The notes under the pieces were generated by a model. It was not told where the DNA came from, did no database searches, and worked only from the letters and a program-made list of their open reading frames with translations. A stretch of 64,000 bases of DNA. It comes from Trichosphaerium sp. ATCC 40318 (Eukaryota; Discosea; Flabellinia; Trichosidae). Numbering within the stretch: position 1 is the first letter of the stretch; the number at the start of each line of letters is the position of its first letter. Location of the stretch: contig JALMLS010000220.1 of the NCBI GenBank assembly GCA_038496445.1, positions 124,001 through 188,000 of the forward strand. The letters are read 5' to 3'. This document shows positions 47,812-60,389 of the stretch, one piece after another. A program made the position numbers and the translations under genes.

Positions 47812-48415
47812 CTTTTCACTGTAGACTCAAAAGCCGAAGTTTAAGTCAATTGTTTACACATTAATAAATTAGAATTCTACTGTTACAATGTAATGACCAA
47901 CAATTGGATATCATTGTACAACATACTTTACTTTAATCATAACAACAGAAATTCAAAAACAATTATGAGACAATGCTTTGACCAGAGAGAGGGGGCAGGG
48001 ATAATATATATACTACCCTAAATTATATTATTTACTAAAACACTACAACTTTGTAAAAGACCACTCACGTTTGGTAGTAAACACGTGACTTTCTACTCTT
48101 ACCATTACATTAATTAATCAATATTAATATTTCAATCAGATAGCTTGCTGAGTCTCAAAAGGGTTGCCTATACAACAACCCATCTTAAAAGACTAGATTT
48201 AGAATTAGCTAAAAATAGCATTACTTCAACCCAAATTTTGTTTCATTTTATTGCCTCGTTTAGTAGCAGCAAAATAGCTACAAAGTCCAAAAGAAATATC
48301 TAACTCTTTATTGTGATACAGTGATTGGTATCATCACTAAGCGCTGACTTTAACTCATTTTTCACATTGGCAACGAAATCAGTGAAGCTGACACATACCA
48401 TGAGACTTGCAGTAG
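47812..48415. other. Convergent intergenic region
   Basis: Two intronless genes end facing each other. The stretch contains a purine run near 47983-48000 and AT-rich tracts. No further gene is supported. Confidence 0.5.
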
Positions 48416-49531
48416 CTAAAAATCGCGCGACCAGTTACAGTCAGCATCATTGCAGTCTAGATAGTCAATCATTCTCTGTGTTATTTGAGTATTTATATAA
48501 TGAATGTAGTCAATGCTTGTTAAATTCCTAACGCCATCATCAGTGATTTGTAAACATTGGTTTAAACATATTTCCTTAACACCAATAAGACTGCTCACTC
48601 CTTTGTCTGTTATGTTTCGACATTCGCAGAGGCTAATGAATTTAACACCAACCAAGTATTGTAATCCTTTATCTGTCACAGATGTATGATCAAGCAAAAT
48701 TGTATGTACTCCAGCAAGTGCCTTTAAAGTACTATCGTCAACACAATCAAGCTCTGAAATATCTATGACTTTTACACCTGCCAATAGTTTTATCCCGTCA
48801 TTTGTTACTGATCTACAACCACACAAGTCAATCTGATGTACACCTGCCAAACATGACAGTGTGTCATCTTTCAGTTGTGAACAATTATACATATCTATAC
48901 AAGGTATACCAGCCAGTAGTTTCAACACATTGTTTGATATCTGAGAGCAACTGTCAAGATTAATTTTTTTGATTTTGTTTGTTGTTTGATTTTGTGTTAA
49001 CAGGTACTTTACTCCTTCGTCTGTAATTTTGCTACATTCACTAAATGATATTGCGCTTGCATTTGTTAGCGCTTTTACACTTTTATCTGTAATATCACAT
49101 CCATCAAGCTGTATTTTGTGTACACTACCTGAAATAGCAATAACACCTTTATCAGTGATGTATCCACAATATGATAAATTAATAGTATGTACTCCAGAGA
49201 GTGCTTCAAGACCTGCATCCGTTACATCTATTGTTGAAATATCAATTGTATGAATGCTACCAGATAGATTTTTAAAGTCATCATCAGCCATTGGAATATT
49301 GATAATAGTTATTTTGGTATTTTTTAAAAGAGGACTTCCGTTCAGCTTGAGTAGATTTTCTCTTGACCTGACATCCACCTTAAAATACCCCAAATGCTGT
49401 AAAATGATTGTAGAAAAGAGTTTACAAACAAATGTTGCAGATATACGGCATTTCTTGCCCAAGAACACCAGAATACAAAATATAATTTCCATTGGCAGAT
49501 ACAGTAATTCTAATGGCCTACGAATACTCAT
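48416..49531 (-). CDS. F-box-like LRR protein, copy 1 of a near-identical pair
   Basis: The intronless frame starts at ATG 49531 (MSIRRPLELLYLPMEI; the open frame runs further up but without another ATG) and has 371 codons. The N-terminus is F-box-like (LYLPMEIIFCILVFLG, FVCKLFSTIILQHLGYF). About eleven LRR units of the ITDKGV...L.GVH.I.L..C type follow, similar to cysteine-containing LRRs of F-box proteins. It is almost identical to 58338-59450 except for the last two or three repeats (here ICLNQCLQITDDGVRNL), which differ strongly. The family also includes the SINE-broken gene at 14248 and the partial gene at 63253. The expected role is an SCF adaptor that reads a protein target through the LRR surface; the target is unknown. 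Confidence 0.83.
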   Translation of the reverse strand: MSIRRPLELLYLPMEIIFCILVFLGKKCRISATFVCKLFSTIILQHLGYFKVDVRSRENLLKLNGSPLLKNTKITIINIPMADDDFKNLSGSIHTIDISTIDVTDAGLEALSGVHTINLSYCGYITDKGVIAISGSVHKIQLDGCDITDKSVKALTNASAISFSECSKITDEGVKYLLTQNQTTNKIKKINLDSCSQISNNVLKLLAGIPCIDMYNCSQLKDDTLSCLAGVHQIDLCGCRSVTNDGIKLLAGVKVIDISELDCVDDSTLKALAGVHTILLDHTSVTDKGLQYLVGVKFISLCECRNITDKGVSSLIGVKEICLNQCLQITDDGVRNLTSIDYIHYINTQITQRMIDYLDCNDADCNWSRDF

Positions 49532-49624
49532 ATTAGTACTACAAAAAGAGGCTACTAATTTGAGCAACAAACAGCTTAATTTATGGCGCACAATACGTAC
49601 TCTGAAGATTGAAGCATCGCTTTA

Positions 49625-49781
49625 GCTGCAAATGTTGTTCAAGGTCGTGATTTCTACAAACACAACCAAAACGGCTTTCATAGAATACGACAAAACTGTC
49701 AGGAATGGTTTTGAACTAACGATAATCTGGTCAACTCCAGTGTGAACATAATTCAGACCTACCTTGAACAACATTTACAGC
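49625..49781. repeat. 21-bp inverted repeat around a segment that is inverted in the paralogous flank
   Basis: The arm at 49625-49645 begins GCTGCAAATG. The arm at 49761-49781 is its reverse complement with one mismatch. The 115 bp between them correspond, in part and in opposite orientation, to the sequence next to the equivalent arm at 59544-59564 upstream of LRR copy 2. Confidence 0.8.
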
Positions 49782-49782
49782 A

Positions 49783-49792
49783 ATCACGTGAT
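49783..49792. promoter_or_regulatory. ATCACGTGAT palindrome upstream of LRR copy 1
   Basis: The exact 10-bp palindrome lies about 250 bp upstream of the ATG at 49531, just outside the inverted-repeat arm. Confidence 0.5.
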
Positions 49793-50165
49793 TTCCTACA
49801 ACAATGCTGTAAAAGAGGTTTCGCCATTAGACTGTGTTATTTTTCAAAACGAACAGGCTACTTCAATATTTAAACCCATTCTTTGTAGTGCCCTGTACTT
49901 ACACGTTAACAATGGGCTGTAACAAAAATTGGTTCGTGAACAGCTAGCCTTAAAGTAGTTTAGTGTTCTTATAACATTCGTACATTCTCGGTAACATGAG
50001 AGATCAGTACGTAATGATAAACATCGAAATAATTTGTTTAAGAGACATAAACAAAGTTTGTTCCGATATACAGGTAACATCAAAATGATTGTTATAACGC
50101 TGGCAGTAGCTGAATGTAGTTGTAATTTTATTTATCTCGACAAAAAACAAAACAAATAATACGTG

Positions 50166-53100
50166 CTACCATTGCTTATTACTTCTTCTTCGCTTGGAGT
50201 TGTTATTATACCTTTGTAAAAAAAAAATTAACAAGTGAAACGAATGGAAAAGAAAGACAATAACAACACATACGATCCTCCTGAATACCTCCTTCTCTTA
50301 TGGCTTCTGCGTGTATCAGATGACTGAGGTTTAATATAACTACCATCACTCTGAAGACCACTACGTCTTGTAGGTGGACTTCTTTCTCTACCACTTGAGC
50401 GCCTCTCAACAACGATTTCTCTCTTCCCAGTATTTCCACGTCCACTTCTGGAACTCTCTCTAGAGTCTCCGTTAGACCCACCATGAGATTGATCCTCTTT
50501 ATCGCGCATCGTCAGGCTTATCCTCCCTGCAAACAAATTAGCATGAAATTTTCATCTCGATTTTTTTTTCTCAAAACTCTCACCTCTTTGTATCTTTGTA
50601 ACACGCACAGATAATATCTGTCCAATCTTTAAAACATCACATACATTATCACAATTAGGTTTAACTTGAGAATGATGAAGTAAGCCATCCTGACCAACGC
50701 CAATATCACAAAAAGCACCAAAATCAGTCAAGTTAGTTACTTTTGCTTCAACAACAGCATCAACAGCCAAGTCTTCAACTTTTTTGATTTTCTTTCTAAA
50801 AATCGTCTTTGGAAAGTCAACACGTAGGTCCTCTTCATATCCACTAAGTGCTTTTATCATATGAGCAAAAGTTAAAAGTCCAACATTGTTCTCTGTAGCC
50901 CATTTTACTTCTTTCGCCATGTTTATATTTTTTAGTTTTTCTAACATTTCTCTTCGTTCCTTTGAACCTTCCTCAAATAGTACTGGTTCATACTTACCCA
51001 TAAGATGTTCTAAAAAAGACTCAACCTTGTTGTAAGATTCAGGGTGAATTCCAGTAGCATCTAAAGGATTTGAACCGTTTAGGATACGTAAGAAACCGCT
51101 TGCTTGTTGAAAAACTTTATCATTTACTCCTGATACTTTTTTCAATTGTTCTCTATTCTTAAACTTTTTTATCTTATCTCTGTAGTCAACAATATCATCC
51201 GCTATGTCCTCAGTCATACCTAAAATAAAAAATCTAAGAACAAAAGAAGAACACACAAAAACACGTGACGAAGACGGTCAGACAACCAAAAAAAAAGAAA
51301 ACAAAAACAATAAAAAAGAGCAATACCAGAAATATGTTGAAGTAAACAAGCACTTGCTACGTTCAGGTTGGCACCAACATCATTAACACATTGTACAACA
51401 ACATCATGAGAAGCTTCCTTAAGTGTCTCTTGGTCAACATCATGTTGATACATACCAACACCACAAGACTCAGGTGGAATCTTAACCTACAAGAAAACAA
51501 CATCAACAATAAAACAATACTTTACCACACTTTATCAAAAAAACAAGCGTACGCACCAACTCACTAAGAGGATCTTGAAGTCTTCTTGCAATAGAAATTG
51601 CACCTCTGTAACTTATGTCAATATGTGGAAACTCCTCTTGCGCAATCATACCAGCGGAGTACACTACATAACTCGTTGAATATTTTGACTCTCAAGAGAG
51701 AGCAGAACGCTAAAAATACATACCAGAAGCTCCAGTTTCTGAAACGATTGCGTATTTTAACTTTCTACCCACAGATGTTTTTGCATCACGTATAGCATTA
51801 CTTACAAATTCTTCTGTTTGTCTACAGCCCTGGCCATTTCCAATGGCTATAACATTCACATTATGCTAGAAATAGTACACATTAGACACCAGTTCTTAGT
51901 TCAAGCAAAAAAGCAGCAGGTTGAGAAAAGGAAAAAAACAAACTGAACGCTACCTTCATCGCAAGCTCTAACATCCATGTTGTAGCATATGTAGTATCAC
52001 TCTTTGGCGGCAAAGGAAATATTTTATCAAATCCTAAGAGTTTACCATGTTTATCGACAATGGCTAGCTTGCATCCATGCTTAAAACCTTAAACTAAAAG
52101 TTAAGTTGAAAAAATCAAAAAAAAACATCACCTGGATCTAAAGCAAGAACACATATATCGTGTACTGGTGGTGCTAATAGTATACTCCTTAAGTTTCTTC
52201 CAAAGACTGTAACAGCATGTGCTTCACTTGTAGACCGTAATTCTTTAAATACTTCTTTAGAAAACAAAGGATGAAGGTACTCCGTAAATGCAGTACTAAC
52301 AGCATCTTTTAGAATTTTTGATATCTGAAAAAAATAAAAAAATAAGAACACAGCGAGCATTCGTTGTCATTGTCTAAATGACTTGTTACCTTTGTACATG
52401 ATCTACCTCTTTTAAGTTTATCTACATAGTGTTTTTCAATACTTGTGAGAAGGATAGACTCGTTTACTGTCAAGGTTAAACTTAGTGCTTTCTCTTTTTC
52501 ACTAAATACTTTAGTAATTGCTTAAACAAAGTTATGTGTTGTACCCTCTAAATAGTGCCAATGCTTGATGTGGTGCCACCTGATCTAATGATTTCTTCCA
52601 CTTGAAGTATGCTTTGTAGTTTTGTGCTGTTCTTGATCGTTCATTACTACGCCTACTGCACAGTGTAGCTACATGCACTCAGTTCACAATGCCAACCTTA
52701 CACTTTTGTTATCGTACCTGTACCATAATATCTACGTAACTCCTTCTTAAGATAAGTAGAAGATGCTATTGTCTCAGCTAGTATCATCACTACACCGTCC
52801 ATGATATATCCATCCCTAGTATCTTTTCCAAAATCGGACAGAGCTTTATCAAATTCTTCATCTGATATTGTTGTAGTGTTCCACAACATCTAATTCATGA
52901 ACCTGAATAATCACGTGACAAAATATAAAAAACTATACCTCTGCGAGTTTGTCACAACCTTTTTCTCTAGCAGCAGAAGCCTTAGTTTGTGTCTATAAAC
53001 AGTTAGAAATGACTTTGTTTCAAGTTCGTAAAACCATGTTGAAAGGAGCAATAATATCCTCCAATTCATTCATATTCCACGTATTCGCAATTTCCATGCG

Positions 53101-53435
53101 TAAATCAGGTGTCAGAAGCTGTTTGCGGTCTAGTTTTGACGTTATCTCTAGTTTTCTGTTTCTAATTGTTGCAAAGTGGTTCCATGAGCGTAGTATGCTC
53201 TGAATATCTGCTGGGGCGAGCCCTTGCGTTTCTTCTTTTCTGTATCGCGCAATAAACGGAACTGTGCATTTTTCATCAACCTTGGACGCGTTACCATTGC
53301 ATAAAACGGACTTTTAACGATTTTTACCAGCAATTTTAACGTATTTTCAATTTGCGTGCTTGTATACGACGGTAGGGCGTTATCAATTAATTCTACAACA
53401 GCCCCAATGCTATTGTCGCCTCTGATTGCTGTCAT
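50166..53435 (-). CDS. SRBD1: S1 RNA-binding domain protein, Tex/SRBD1 family
   Basis: ATG 53435 starts a multi-exon gene with the full Tex order. The N-terminal helical part has [12 protein letters not shown], then [16 protein letters not shown], typical of Tex. The YqgF/RNase-H-like fold has [39 protein letters not shown] and [10 protein letters not shown] helix-hairpin-helix region follows ([50 protein letters not shown]). The S1 domain is [20 protein letters not shown] with [11 protein letters not shown]. The tail is rich in Arg/Ser and basic residues and ends NKQW. In bacteria Tex affects transcription and stress tolerance; eukaryotic SRBD1 is poorly characterised, probably a nucleic-acid-binding protein. 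The Arg/Ser tail looks like an addition suited to nuclear RNA binding. The short exons near 52490-52700 and the N-terminal 100 residues are the least certain. Confidence 0.88.
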
Positions 53436-53673
53436 CCTGTAACGCGAGAACGTGCTACACCGTAGATGCAACGAAACGTACTGGCGAGGGTGTATTTTTG
53501 CTGAGCAGCTTTTGTTGATGGTCAATTGTTGGTAAAGGCAATGTAGCCTACTAAGGCTTGAACAAGGTCAGTACAGCGTGAGTACAAAGAGTAGCAGGGT
53601 GTCATTTAAAATCACGTGCTTTATTAAAAAAAGACGTTAAGGCGACATGTACAAGCGATATTATGACTGGATA

Positions 53674-54546
53674 TTAATCCAATCGTTGTTTTGGAATCTC
53701 TCGTGTGCCAGAAAACAAAAACATGCTAATGCTAACTAAAAGTACCATACTACCTCCAAACAGAAGCTACATAGTGTTAATACGTATTCTTAAACCATAA
53801 AATACAACAAGAAGCTCGTGAAAGCTATGTTTGTGACGAAATAAAAAAATTATTTGAAAATTTTTTTTGTAACGTATAAATACTGTACCTTGGATGCAAG
53901 TCTCGAAAACCGTGCAAACGCAGCGTATTGCTCAAAAACAGCGCCTTTAGCGACGATAGCGTTCAATAAACCAGAAAAGCATAGAGAGTAAACTATGCAC
54001 TTAGCCAAAAATATGAGGGTGTCCTATACGTGTTAGAGGGTAAGGCGTGGTTGCGGTTTAACCCAGTGGTGTAACGGTTACCCATGAATTATTATAATAA
54101 TTTGAATGGTTCATTATTAGCGCTACGACGCGCACTAGAGTGGTTTTACGCTTACCTTACTATTTTCTGACAAGGTTAGGATTGGAATAACCATTGCTAC
54201 TCCGAGACCAATTATCCATCCTATTACGCTTGAAGTAAACGCCTGCAATGCGTTATTAGCCAATAAAACCAAAAAAATGTCGAAACTAAAGCGTACTGAC
54301 TGCCAATGGTCGCGTGAGAACATCTCACTTACATTTGAGAGGATGGAGTCCGTGTCGCCACTTTAATTGTTTAGATTGGACAACAAAAAATTCCGTACTT
54401 TTGAGGCGCAAGCAATAGCAAGAACAGCACTATACCTTCGAGTCCAGCGAATATAAGCTAAAAAATAAATTATTTTGTAAAAACGCCTTGCTTTTTCCCA
54501 AAAGAGTTACCGAAACGCTCGCATGGTTCATCAAACTGCGTGTCAT
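53674..54546 (-). CDS. Small four-helix membrane protein
   Basis: Spliced from five or six short exons starting ATG 54546 (MTRSLMNHASVS), it gives about 145 residues with four hydrophobic segments. These are IFAGLEGIVLFLLLLAP, SSVIGWIIGLGVAMVIPIL, LIFLAKCIVYSLCFSGLL and LLFGGSMVLLVSISMFLF. The C-terminal tail is TREIPKQRLD. Donor sites include GTACGGA, GTAAGTG and GTAAGCG, and all junctions keep frame. I do not recognise the family. The four-helix pattern with short loops would fit tetraspan endomembrane proteins, but that is a guess. It is divergent from the CKS1 gene with about 225 bp between starts. Confidence 0.6.
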
Positions 54547-54770
54547 GCTACCAATGTTTTGTAATCACAGAAATAATTAAGTTATAATTCTTTTGAAACA
54601 CAGTATTCTGTTACAGTTTCGCGTAAGCGCATTGCTGTATAGTTCAGGAGTATTCTGTGCTATGGTCATTCACAGTTTGACGCCTTGGACCGTTCATTTT
54701 AGCCGTTAATTTCAAGGCTTTTGGGCGGTAAAACCGTTCTATCCAAAAATTCAAAACTACACAACCACAC

Positions 54771-55078
54771 ATGCCTTCGCATAACATCCAATACTCTGAA
54801 AAATACTATGACGCCGAGTTTGAGTACAGGTACGATGTTGGCTACGTATTTACAAGCTAACTCCCGCCAGACACGTTATTTTACCTGACGAGATAGCAAA
54901 GATACTTCCACAGAACAGGCTATTGTCTGAGAACGAGTGGAGACGTTTGGGAGTACAACAAAGTGTAGGTTGGGTCCACTATGCAGTTCACCGGCCTGAA
55001 CCTCACATTCTACTATTTCGCAGACATTTGGGAGCTGCAGCCGCCAAAAAACAAGCGCCTACAAGGATGCGCTACTAG
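54771..55078 (+). CDS. CKS1: Cyclin-dependent kinase regulatory subunit CKS1
   Basis: Two exons, split by a 40-nt intron (54831-54870, donor GTACGA), encode 88 residues. The family core is nearly complete: [39 protein letters not shown], and [22 protein letters not shown] proteins bind Cdks and phosphorylated substrates; in metazoans CKS1 also assists the SCF-Skp2 ligase. The anion-pocket Arg residues and the [10 protein letters not shown] hinge that controls beta-strand swapping are present. The intron splits an Arg codon (AG|A). The extra C-terminal tail ([15 protein letters not shown]) is short and basic. Confidence 0.97.
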
Positions 55079-57822
<2,744 letters not shown>

Positions 57823-58337
57823 ATTTGGTTTTCAGCTGCTGTTCATTGAGATTAGTATTCAATTGTTTTTTTTACATCTTTTGCAATGTTTTTCTCTTTT
57901 TTTTTATATTCATTAAGATCGCAAACCTTTTTGCGTAAATGTATGAGAACTGAATAATAATAAAAACAATTGTAATTCCCTTTTTTGTTCAAGTACCTAA
58001 AACGTTGTTTACATGCCAATGGCATGACTTTGTCAGTATCTATCACGCTCTGAAGCGGTAAAAGGCTTTGTATATGTTAGTCATGTGATTTTCGAGTAGA
58101 CACCTTACCAGCAGAGATATTAAAGCACTAACTGAGAGGCACAATATTCTACGGTATTCATTTATTATTGATGAGGGTATAAGCGTTGATGTGGCATATA
58201 ATTAGGCCATGTGACATGACAGGTACTGGTGTTAATATGGCTGGTATTCATACAATTAGATTCTGAGCCCTTTTTGTACACTTTTTCAACTATTTATTTT
58301 GTGTCTTGTACAAAAACAATTCATAGGTAAGTTAAAG
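57823..58337. other. Convergent intergenic region
   Basis: AT-rich 3' flank of DLD and of LRR copy 2. No gene or RNA is supported. The LRR copy 1 and copy 2 3' flanks (48361-48415 versus here) are not similar. Confidence 0.5.
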
Positions 58338-59450
58338 TCAAAAAGCAGGCCATTTGATTCTGTCCATTGTTTTGCATCCTAGAGATTCAATCATCTCCTT
58401 TGTTATTTGAGTACTTGAATAGTTAATGTAATCAAGACTTGTTAAATTAACAACACCATCATCAGTGATTGATGAACAGCCTTTTAAAGACATTTTCTTA
58501 ACACCAATAAGACTGCTCACTCCTTTGTCTGTTATGTTTCGACATTTGCAGAGGCTAATGACTTTAACACCAACCAAGTATTGTAAGCCGTCATCTGTCA
58601 CAGATGTACTGTCAAGAAAAATAGTATGTACTCCAGCAAGTGCCTTTAAAGTACTATCATCAACACAATCAAGCTCTGAAATATCTATGACTTTTACACC
58701 TGCCAATAGTTTTATCCCATCATTTGTTACTGATCTACAACCATACAAGTCAATCTGATGTACACCTGCCAAACATGACAGTGTGTCATCTTCCAGTTGT
58801 GAACAATTATACATATCTATACAAGGTATACCAGCCAGTAGTTTTAACACATTGTTTGATATCTGAGAGCAACTGCCAAGATTAATTTTTCTGATTTTGT
58901 TTGTTGTTTGATTTTGTGTTAACAGGTACTTTACTCCTTCATCTGTAATTTTGCTACATTCACTAAATGATATTGCGCTTGCATTTGTTAGTGATTTTAC
59001 ACTTTTATCTGTAATATCGCATCCATCAAGCTGTATTTTGTGTACACTACCTGAAATAGCAATAACACCTTTATCAGTGATGTATTCACAATATGATAAA
59101 TTAATAGTATGTACTCCAGAGAGTGCTTCAAGACCTGCATCCGTTACATCTATTGTTGAAATATCAATTGTATGAATGCTACCAGATAGATTTTTAAAGT
59201 CATCAGCCATTGGACTATGGATAATAGTTATTTTGGTATTTTTTAAAAGAGGACTTCCGTTCAGCTTGAGTAGATTTTCTCTTGACCTGACATCCACCTT
59301 AAAATACCCCAAATGTTGTAAAATGATTGTAGAAAAGAGTTTACAAACAAATGTTGCAGATATACGGCATTTCTTGCCCAAGAACGCCAGAATACAAAAT
59401 ATAATTTCCGTTGGCAGATACAGTAATTCTAATGGCCTACGAATACTCAT
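58338..59450 (-). CDS. F-box-like LRR protein, copy 2 of a near-identical pair
   Basis: Intronless; 370 codons from ATG 59450. Apart from a few substitutions and one missing Asp near residue 85 (MADDFKNL here, MADDDFKNL in copy 1) it matches 48416-49531 over about 300 residues. The last two or three repeats differ clearly (KKMSLKGCSSITDDGVVNL here), and the tail is DRIKWPAF instead of CNWSRDF. It therefore has the same F-box-like N-terminus but probably a different recognition surface at its C-terminal end. Both copies keep their frames, so both are likely expressed. Confidence 0.83.
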   Translation of the reverse strand: MSIRRPLELLYLPTEIIFCILAFLGKKCRISATFVCKLFSTIILQHLGYFKVDVRSRENLLKLNGSPLLKNTKITIIHSPMADDFKNLSGSIHTIDISTIDVTDAGLEALSGVHTINLSYCEYITDKGVIAISGSVHKIQLDGCDITDKSVKSLTNASAISFSECSKITDEGVKYLLTQNQTTNKIRKINLGSCSQISNNVLKLLAGIPCIDMYNCSQLEDDTLSCLAGVHQIDLYGCRSVTNDGIKLLAGVKVIDISELDCVDDSTLKALAGVHTIFLDSTSVTDDGLQYLVGVKVISLCKCRNITDKGVSSLIGVKKMSLKGCSSITDDGVVNLTSLDYINYSSTQITKEMIESLGCKTMDRIKWPAF

Positions 59451-60389
59451 ATTAGTACTACAAAAAGAGGCTACTAATTTGAGCAACAAACAGCTTAATT
59501 TATGGCACACAAGACGTACTCTGAAGATTGAAGCATCGCTTTAGCTGCAAATGTTGCTCAAGGTCTGTCTGAATTATGTTCACACTGGAGTTGACCCAGA
59601 TTGTCGCTAGGTCAAAACATAAATGGTGTTTGTAGAAATCACGTGATTTCCGCCACACAAACAAAACCAAAACGGCTTTCATAGAATCGACAAAACTGTC
59701 AGGAATGGCTAAAAGCGTGCTGGAATGTGACAAATCTGACCGATCTTCTTCTTGTAAGTTCTGCTATTCATACATTTCTTGAATAAAATACCAGTTTGCA
59801 TTTTGTAGATTTTTTCAATTAACAGTGTTTGCGACGTATAATACCTTTTCTCATTCGTTTTTAGCTACCTATGATTTCTGTGGCTTGAATCTACTATTTA
59901 CGCACCTGCTAAGGTAATGGCTAGACAGTGAGCTGACATAGAAAATTTGGTACACGACCTTATGTAAGCCATATTAAATTGACAGTTCAATCAGTCACAG
60001 TATAATAGGCCTAAAACTAATTTGTGGTATCCAAATAAGCGTACAGAGTACTTGTAAGGATCTACAGCGATATAGACATCAAGCGGAGGGCATTGTTTTT
60101 CTAATTAAACACATATTTCCTCAGAGTGTTTTGAAAGTATTGATTCTGCAGCTGATATGTCTGCCTCAAAGGCCTTTCAGCGCTTTACATCACAGGAACA
60201 ATTGGCATAGAGGCTATTAACGCTTGAGCAGAATCCATTCTCTTGCTGTTTAACGACCCCATCCTTTAAAATGATGCTTTCTAAAGATACACTAAAACGC
60301 AAAAGAAATGTATAAAGAACTTGTGAAACTTTAAACTCTTAGTTGGTTTAAGCACGTGGGTTGTTTTGAAGAAGTTGAATGTTTTTTAT
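59451..60389. other. Upstream region of LRR copy 2 and 3' flank of the lyase gene
   Basis: The first 115 bp match the flank of LRR copy 1, followed by rearranged sequence (59565-59735). The remainder (59740-60389) is AT-rich without a supported gene. A short frame near 60123-60208 is preceded by an AG but has no family similarity and no exon partners. Confidence 0.5.
59639..59648. promoter_or_regulatory. ATCACGTGAT palindrome upstream of LRR copy 2
   Basis: It lies about 190 bp upstream of the ATG at 59450 and is the counterpart of the site at 49783, kept despite rearrangement of the flank. Confidence 0.5.

Larger units (their letters stand above)
49532..50165. other. Upstream region of LRR copy 1 and 3' flank of SRBD1
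   Basis: The first 115 bp are shared with the other copy at 59451-59565. Beyond that the two flanks are rearranged relative to each other. An ATCACGTGAT site lies at 49783. No gene is supported in 49800-50165. Confidence 0.5.

Noticed and set aside
54060-54120. A-box-like GTGGTGTAACGGTTA suggesting a tRNA gene
   Set aside because: No B box or stems follow at the right distance, and the stretch lies inside an intron of the four-helix membrane protein gene.
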